Assembly: GCA_001303705.1 (NCBI GenBank)
Contig: LJUI01000085.1
Span: 1-10,469, forward strand
DNA: 10,469 bases
Source of the DNA: a candidate division TA06 bacterium SM23_40
Lineage (GTDB): Bacteria; LJUI01; SM1-40
Direction of reading: 5' to 3'
The position numbers and the translations under genes were made by a program. Position 1 is the first letter of the stretch; each line of letters begins with the position of its first letter. Positions 6,617-10,469 of the stretch are shown here, in pieces. A model generated the notes under the pieces. The model was given only the letters and a program-made list of their open reading frames with translations, did not search any database and was not told where the DNA came from.

Positions 6617-7555
6617 CTACACCCTGAAGTGCAGCGCATCCTCAGGGCACACCTCGATGCACCGGCCACACGCATGACAGTCGGGCCGCGACCTCCTGCC
6701 CTCCAGAATCGCCGGGACCGCGGGACAGGGGCTCTTCTTGATGCATACGTTGCATTCGGTACACGCGTCCTTCTTGACCTTCACCCTCACCAACGACAGA
6801 TGCTCGAGAACCCACGTGAAGAGGCCGAGCGGACAGACAAGATAACAGAACGGCCTGAAGATGAATACCCCCGCCACCAGTGCCACCAGCAACGCAGCTA
6901 CTGGCAACAGCTCGAAGCTCCAGTGGAAGAAATGAAACGGATTGAAGTAGTCGTATATGCTTGTCCCCAGGGAGAAGACGACTACCAGGAAGACAACGAA
7001 GAGAATGACACGAATCGAATTGGTGATCCAGAAGGGGAGTTTCACCTTCAACCTCTTCGATACCGGAATCCTGTGAAATGCCTCCTGAATCGCGCCGATC
7101 GGGCAAGCCCAGCCGCAGAAGAGTTTGTTCCCCACTATGGTGAGCAGGGCGACCGATACCGCTATCGAGATGAAGACGACCGGCACAGCACGCCCCGCGT
7201 TCATGAACTGAAATGGTCTCGTCATGGTGCAGATCGGACTGGGATGTACGCTCATTCCTCTGGCAAACTGCCCCAACGGCAATATCGAAACGATCCCGAA
7301 GACGAAGAAAATGACGACGAGCATCGCCAGCCGCAGGTTCCGCGTTACCGATGACCGCATCAGGAGCACGAGCCCGATCAGGCAGAAGATGGCGCCGACC
7401 CACACGCGCGGCAGGAGCCAGATCTCCAAGAACCCGGGCGGCCTCCTGGCACCAGCTCCCTGTGCCCAGAGAGGCGCTGCCAGTAACAGGAACGGTACAA
7501 CTGTAGTGAGTGTCTTCGCCAGTAGTCGGACCTGAAGATTTTGATTGCCTTGCAT
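6617..7555 (-). CDS. NapH/CcoG-type polytopic membrane 4Fe-4S protein
   Basis: This 312-residue inner-membrane electron-transfer protein has an N-terminal hydrophobic segment (about 15-30) ending ALWAQ-like (AAPLWAQGAGA), which may be a cleaved signal. About five further membrane segments lie near 44-66, 75-95, 122-143, 177-198 and 215-240. FCGWACP (C147, C151) and FCYLVCP (C237, C241) are the paired CxxxCP signatures of the NapH/NosR/CcoG/MauN group. A C-terminal ferredoxin domain has C265-x2-C268-x2-C271-x5-C277-P, wider than the usual x3, and a canonical C293-x2-C296-x2-C299-x3-C303-P. Such proteins pass electrons between quinol and periplasmic or extracytoplasmic reductases. The start at 7555 follows AGGAGGGGAG; the same frame extends 27 codons upstream without a better site. 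No partner reductase is adjacent, so its acceptor is unknown. Confidence 0.88.
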   Translation of the reverse strand: MQGNQNLQVRLLAKTLTTVVPFLLLAAPLWAQGAGARRPPGFLEIWLLPRVWVGAIFCLIGLVLLMRSSVTRNLRLAMLVVIFFVFGIVSILPLGQFARGMSVHPSPICTMTRPFQFMNAGRAVPVVFISIAVSVALLTIVGNKLFCGWACPIGAIQEAFHRIPVSKRLKVKLPFWITNSIRVILFVVFLVVVFSLGTSIYDYFNPFHFFHWSFELLPVAALLVALVAGVFIFRPFCYLVCPLGLFTWVLEHLSLVRVKVKKDACTECNVCIKKSPCPAVPAILEGRRSRPDCHACGRCIEVCPEDALHFRV

Positions 7556-7670
7556 CTCCCCTCCTCTGCCGTTTGTGAGCCAGGGATCCAGGGATCGTAG
7601 GGAGTCGGGCTGTGACGAGGCCCGCTCCGCTATCACCTACCCCACGCTCTCGTTCTTGGCCTCACCACAG

Positions 7671-7693
7671 CCCGACATTGTCGACATTGTGGG
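7671..7693. repeat. 9-bp direct repeat with flanking CCC/GGG, candidate operator
   Basis: CGACATTGT is repeated directly (7673-7681, 7682-7690). The junction contains the palindrome TGTCGACA, and the unit is bounded by CCC and GGG. It lies about 120 bp upstream of the membrane ferredoxin start and just past the MT1 terminator, so it could be a regulatory site. I found no convincing -35/-10 beside it. A separate 8-bp palindrome GCGATCGC lies at 7705-7712. Confidence 0.35.
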
Positions 7694-7730
7694 AAACAAC
7701 CGGAGCGATCGCCAGGTTCCGCAGATGCCC

Positions 7731-7760
7731 AAAAAAAATGGACCACACGCACCGTGGCCC
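7731..7760 (-). terminator. intrinsic terminator of the MT1 transcript
   Basis: The minus strand reads GGGCCAC (7760-7754), a 7-nt loop, GTGGTCC (7746-7740), then A and eight T residues (7738-7731). The 7-bp stem has one G-U pair. This is a standard Rho-independent terminator. It lies past the 21-bp array, so that array is transcribed as part of the MT1 3' untranslated region. Confidence 0.8.
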
Positions 7761-7761
7761 G

Positions 7762-7950
7762 CGCGGTCTATATGACGCCACGAACAGCCTGCGTGACACA
7801 GCGAACAGTCTGTGTGACACTGCGAATAGTCTATGCGACGCAACGACCGGTCTGCATAACGCGACGACCGGCCTGTGTGACGCAGCAAACAGTCTGCGTA
7901 ACGCGACGACCAGCCTGCGTGACACGACGACCGGCCTGTGTGACGCAGCG
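7762..7950. repeat. 21-bp minisatellite, nine copies
   Basis: Nine consecutive 21-bp units fill this stretch, the first (7762-7782) more diverged. A typical unit is AACAGTCTGCGTAACGCGAC plus G. Differences are mainly C/T and G/A transitions, with length kept exactly. Because 21 is a multiple of three, several frames stay open. In the plus frame it would encode heptads such as NSLRDTA and TGLCDAA. The array lies between the MT1 stop (7964) and its terminator, so a transcribed non-coding role or simple slippage is more likely than translation. Confidence 0.9.
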
Positions 7951-7963
7951 CAGAGATGGTACC

Positions 7964-8647
7964 TCATACCGCCCCAGCCGTCAACTTCTCTGCCTTCACC
8001 ACCAGGACCGCACCGCTGTACAGACGCCTCTCGGTGACGTTCCTGAAACCCGCCTCCCTCACCTCTACTGCGACCCCGCGCCTCAGAAAATCCCTCCGCG
8101 TCCGCAGCTGGAACCGCCACGGCAGCCAGTACCACCACCACAAGCAGAGGTACAAACGTGTCAGTGGACTGCGGGGCCAGTCCACTTCCACGATGGCGAC
8201 CGACCCTCCCTCCCTCAGCACGCGCCGGGCCTCCCGGAGCACAGTCATCCACCTGTCCCGCTCCATGTTATGGAGGGCGTGGGGAATCACAACTATATCG
8301 AACGTACCGGAACGGAACCCGGTATCTGACGCATCCCTCACAAGGAACTCGATGTATGGAAGCCGGCTTTGCCGCCTGGCGATCTCGATCGCCTCAGGCC
8401 ACGTGTCGATGGCATCGACTTTCGAACGACTCCCGACCACTTCTGCAATGACGCGAGTGGTCTCGCCCCTCCCGCAGCACATCTCGAGGATGCGGTCGCC
8501 CGGTTTCATGCCAGTCGCCCAGATCGATGCCAGTCTCCACCTGACATAGTGACGTGCGGGGATATTGCTACACCTCGCCAAGAGACCGAGGTACCGCCAG
8601 TGAATGGGACGCACGATCCGTTCGAACGGGCCTGTGCCCGATGTCAT
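7964..8647 (-). CDS. class I SAM-dependent methyltransferase (MT1)
   Basis: This 227-residue protein has a UbiE/Methyltransf_11-like Rossmann fold. Motif I is ILEMCCGRGET (53-63), the ribose-binding acid is D81 (VDAIDTW), an acidic residue follows at D105, and IPHALHNME (121-129) and VLREGGSVAIVEVD (143-156) form the later core. An aromatic, partly hydrophobic segment LYLCLWWWYWLPW (165-177) may touch membrane or bind a hydrophobic substrate. It is clearly paralogous to MT2 (9687-10385), sharing MCCG, IPHALH, LREARR, WYWLP and EVREAGFR. The substrate is unknown. Two ATGs in a row (8650, 8647) are possible starts. I chose 8647 because it matches the repeated ATGACATCGGG units upstream and has GAAGG 6 nt before it. 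Its first six codons (MTSGTG) belong to the 23-bp array. Confidence 0.82.
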   Translation of the reverse strand: MTSGTGPFERIVRPIHWRYLGLLARCSNIPARHYVRWRLASIWATGMKPGDRILEMCCGRGETTRVIAEVVGSRSKVDAIDTWPEAIEIARRQSRLPYIEFLVRDASDTGFRSGTFDIVVIPHALHNMERDRWMTVLREARRVLREGGSVAIVEVDWPRSPLTRLYLCLWWWYWLPWRFQLRTRRDFLRRGVAVEVREAGFRNVTERRLYSGAVLVVKAEKLTAGAV

Positions 8648-8742
8648 CATGTGCCTTCGCCCGATATCATCGTGTGCCTGTACCCGATGTCATGGTGTAC
8701 CTGTGCCCGATGTCATACAGCGCCTCCCGGTTTCATCGCGTC
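8631..8742 (-). repeat. 23-bp tandem array forming a chain of overlapping micro-ORFs before MT1
   Basis: Four 23-bp units occupy 8631-8722 (core ATGACATCGGGCACAGG on the minus strand), with a shortened fifth at about 8723-8742. Each unit carries an ATG, at 8736, 8716, 8693, 8670 and finally 8647/8650. The resulting short frames are MKPGGAV, MTSGTGTP, MTSGTGTR and MISGEGT. Each ends in a TGA overlapping the next ATG as ATGA; the last TGA overlaps the MT1 ATG pair (ATGATG). The gene's own initiation region has been duplicated in place, giving a leader of linked micro-ORFs. Whether they are translated is unknown. Confidence 0.75.
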
Positions 8743-9001
8743 TCCGCGGCGCGCCGCACCTCTACCGCACTCCGAGGCTCCCCCGGACATCGCAGTCCGA
8801 TCTCGTGTTCTACCACCACGCGCGGTCGAAGCGCCGTGCCCGTGCACTACTCTCATGTCCCGACGCCAAGATCAGTCCCATCAGGCCAAATCGACCCCCA
8901 CGCCGACACGCTCCCACGCCCAAACCACTCCCCGGAAGCGCCGATCATTTGCCAGACTCCCAACTCGAGCTCACTCTCCGATCGCCCGAATCACCCTCCC
9001 T
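8743..9001. other. intergenic region between the lipoprotein and MT1 genes
   Basis: There is no gene here. A perfect 12-bp palindrome GCGGCGCGCCGC (8746-8757) lies just upstream of the micro-ORF leader and could be an operator or part of a hairpin. A degenerate unit of about 17-19 bp occurs at 8982-9000 and 9001-9017 (TCGCTCAAATCACTCCC form), with a further copy at 8917-8932; the last adjacent copy runs into the lipoprotein's final codons. No clear terminator or promoter is seen, so MT1 may be transcribed from the MT2-lipoprotein operon. Confidence 0.5.
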
Positions 9002-9009
9002 CGCTCAAA

Positions 9010-9690
9010 TCACTCCCTCGTACAGCTCGCGTACGAGAAGTATTCGCCGGCGTTGCCTCGCACGACCACGAAATAGATGCCCGCGGGAGACAGGTTTCCC
9101 ACGCTGTCCTTGCCGTCCCACGTAACCGGATTGAGCCCTGCCGGCCACCATGTGTCGACAATCGTGCGCACCAACTGGCCGCCGACGTTGAACACCTCAA
9201 CCTCGAGGCGCATTTCCTGGAATGTCAGGATTGCGATTGTGATGGCTGTCTCGAACGGATTCGGATATGGAAGGGCAACGGTCAGGCCGAGTGTCTGGTT
9301 AACGCAGGCGGCCAACCTGAGCGTATCACACGTGACATCGCCTTCAGACGCCACCTCCAGCGAGTCGCTAGCGAGAAAGACCTCGTCGGTTACCCTCACC
9401 ATCACGACATAGGTCCCGATGTCCACGTTATGAAACTCGTACTCCGCCCCGTCCGTGTGGGTCGAATCTACCGCACTGCCGCCCTGCATCAGCAGGACGG
9501 CGACGCCATCGAGTGGTGACTCGGCACTCCCCAGATTATTGCCCAGTGAGTCGGTCAGCACCTGCTCTATCCAGACCTGTCCCTCGATCGATCTTCCCGC
9601 ACCCGGTCTGGTCGGCTCTCCTTCGTCCTCGCAGCCGGAGAGGAGGGCCACCGCCACGAGCGCGAGCAAAGCGACGAGAACTCGCTTCAT
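9010..9690 (-). CDS. lipoprotein with FlgD/T9SS-like C-terminal domain
   Basis: This is a 226-residue exported protein. Residues 1-19 are a signal peptide ending in the lipobox LLSGC (acylated C20), then an acidic linker. Residues 34-125 look like a carboxypeptidase-regulatory-like beta-sandwich (IEGQVWIEQ, PLDGVAVLL, GTYVVMVRV). Residues 138-212 match the FlgD-like Ig/type 9 sorting C-terminal pattern: LPYPNPFETAITI, VEVFNVGGQLVRTI, WDGKDSVGNLSPAGIYFVVV. A lipobox with a sorting-type tail is unusual, since those tails normally sit on soluble secreted proteins; here it may be only a structural domain. The ATG at 9690 overlaps the MT2 stop (ATGA) and follows GAGGGGG, indicating translational coupling; an upstream in-frame start at 9723 lacks support. 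The specific role is unknown. Confidence 0.8.
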   Translation of the reverse strand: MKRVLVALLALVAVALLSGCEDEGEPTRPGAGRSIEGQVWIEQVLTDSLGNNLGSAESPLDGVAVLLMQGGSAVDSTHTDGAEYEFHNVDIGTYVVMVRVTDEVFLASDSLEVASEGDVTCDTLRLAACVNQTLGLTVALPYPNPFETAITIAILTFQEMRLEVEVFNVGGQLVRTIVDTWWPAGLNPVTWDGKDSVGNLSPAGIYFVVVRGNAGEYFSYASCTRE

Positions 9691-10385
9691 GGTACACCCC
9701 CTCGTATAGATGCCTCCTTGCATCCCTGGACCGCCTGCAGCGCACCACGGAATAGCGAGACCTTCGTGACATCGCGGAAGCCCGCCTCCCTCACCTCATC
9801 GGCGACCCCGTATCGCACCATGTCGCGCCGCGTCGGCGTCTCGAAATTGAACGGAAGCCAGTAGAACCACCAGAGCGCGACAAAGAGACGCATGAGGCGG
9901 CCCGGAGGCCGGTCCAGCTCCAGCACGGCCACTGACCCTCCATCACGGAGAATCCGCCGCGCCTCTCTCAGCACGGCCAGCCGCCCGTCTCTCCACATCT
10001 CATGAAGGGCATGAGGGATCACGACCCTGTCGAACTCTCCGTCACGGAAGTCTGTCTTCGAAGCATCCATCACCATGAAGTCGACATTCGGGTGAGAGTT
10101 CTTCCCGTTCGCCACGCGTATCTGCCCGCCTGAGAGGTCGATGCCCGTAATCTTCGACTTCTCTCCCAGCTTCTCGGCGATCACAAACGTCGCACCGCCC
10201 GTGCCGCAGCACATGTCGAGGATCCTGTCCCCTCGCTTCAGTTCGATCACGTCGACCAGAGCCCTCCGAGCCCTTCCCTGCCCGCCCTGCGGAATAAACC
10301 ACAACTTCGCGAGAAGATCGTAGCGTCGGCTCGCAATGTCGTCATAGTACCGTACATACCAGCTCGGCCGTCCTGTCTGCGACAT
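9687..10385 (-). CDS. class I SAM-dependent methyltransferase (MT2)
   Basis: This 232-residue methyltransferase is paralogous to MT1, about half identical in the core by eye. Motif I is ILDMCCGTGGAT, followed by the acidic ITGIDLSGGQI at strand 2, then VIPHALHEM, LREARRILRDGGSVAVLELD and the hydrophobic aromatic ALWWFYWLP. The last part, YGVADEVREAGFRDVTKVSLF, matches the MT1 C-terminus closely. The fold fits small-molecule or lipid/quinone methylation; the substrate is not determinable. The start is taken at the ATG 10385; a GTG directly before it (10388) is an alternative, and the ribosome site is weak. A two-codon ATG-GCG-TGA frame overlaps the start (TGATG). The stop overlaps the lipoprotein ATG, so the two form an operon. 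Confidence 0.82.
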   Translation of the reverse strand: MSQTGRPSWYVRYYDDIASRRYDLLAKLWFIPQGGQGRARRALVDVIELKRGDRILDMCCGTGGATFVIAEKLGEKSKITGIDLSGGQIRVANGKNSHPNVDFMVMDASKTDFRDGEFDRVVIPHALHEMWRDGRLAVLREARRILRDGGSVAVLELDRPPGRLMRLFVALWWFYWLPFNFETPTRRDMVRYGVADEVREAGFRDVTKVSLFRGALQAVQGCKEASIRGGVP

Positions 10386-10405
10386 CACGCCATCGCCTGA
10401 TTACT

Positions 10406-10431
10406 ACAGTGAAGAAGTACCGTGGAGAAGT
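10406..10431. repeat. 13-bp tandem duplication upstream of MT2
   Basis: ACAGTGAAGAAGT (10406-10418) is followed directly by ACCGTGGAGAAGT (10419-10431), with two mismatches, about 20 bp upstream of the MT2 start. It would lie in the promoter or leader of the MT2-lipoprotein operon. No clear -35/-10 pair was found in the remaining bases to the window edge. Confidence 0.5.
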
Positions 10432-10469
10432 CCCGTCCAAAGACACGCCGACTCACCCGCGCAAGACCG

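Noticed and set aside
6383-7354. Plus-strand open frame of 323 codons across the membrane ferredoxin gene
   Set aside because: It is antisense to a gene with clear cysteine motifs and membrane segments; its product is charged, low-complexity and has no domain pattern.
7705-7712. GCGATCGC as a cyanobacterial HIP1 element
   Set aside because: It is a single occurrence in a GC-rich, clearly non-cyanobacterial context; an 8-bp palindrome is expected by chance.
7762-7950. CRISPR array
   Set aside because: The 21-bp units are directly adjacent with no unique spacers, and no cas genes are near.
7612-8037. Plus-strand frame encoding heptads from the 21-bp array
   Set aside because: It has no convincing ribosome site or recognisable flanking domain, it runs antisense into MT1, and any 21-bp repeat keeps several frames open. 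Kept only as a question under the array finding.
8631-8722. CRISPR-like short repeats
   Set aside because: The 23-bp units are contiguous without spacers and overlap a coding start.

Overview
All seven complete protein genes lie on the minus strand of this GC-rich bacterial window, which reads right to left. The gene types are a cytoplasmic GAF sensor kinase, a sigma-54 activator, a lipoprotein with a FlgD/T9SS-like C-terminal domain, and a NapH-type membrane ferredoxin. Together they suggest a Gram-negative member of the FCB group or a neighbouring candidate phylum (Eisenbacteria-, Latescibacteria- or Zixibacteria-like). This placement is an inference from gene style; there is no rRNA or other marker.

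Layout from the right edge. (1) A SAM-dependent methyltransferase (MT2, 9687-10385) overlaps by 4 nt with a lipoprotein (9010-9690). (2) After a 360-base gap comes a paralogous methyltransferase (MT1, 7964-8647). Its start region is repeated upstream as a chain of overlapping micro-ORFs. A nine-copy 21-bp tandem array and a good intrinsic terminator follow it. (3) A polytopic 4Fe-4S protein of the NapH/CcoG type (6617-7555). (4) An alkyltransferase-like (MGMT-family) protein without the acceptor cysteine (5845-6336). (5) A non-coding block (5344-5844) with a REP/MITE-like cluster of GGGGACGT words, a long hairpin, and the promoter/operator of the next operon. (6) A two-component pair: histidine kinase (3589-5343) and NtrC-type sigma-54 response regulator (2218-3573). 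(7) A Glu/Leu/Phe/Val dehydrogenase (192-1778) with an unusual N-terminal four-cysteine extension. (8) At the left edge, a sigma-70-like promoter reads out of the window.

The clearest functional link is between (6) and (7). The dehydrogenase has an almost perfect -24/-12 sigma-54 promoter (1853-1870), flanked upstream by two CACATGTG palindromes four helical turns apart. The gene just upstream encodes a sigma-54 activator. The simple reading is that the kinase/regulator pair controls glutamate dehydrogenase transcription, probably in response to a nitrogen or metabolic cue.

The second theme is intergenic DNA. Nearly every gap carries a short tandem duplication, each with a different period (9, 13, 15, 17, 21, 23 and 34 bp). 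In one place the duplications have built a translated leader.
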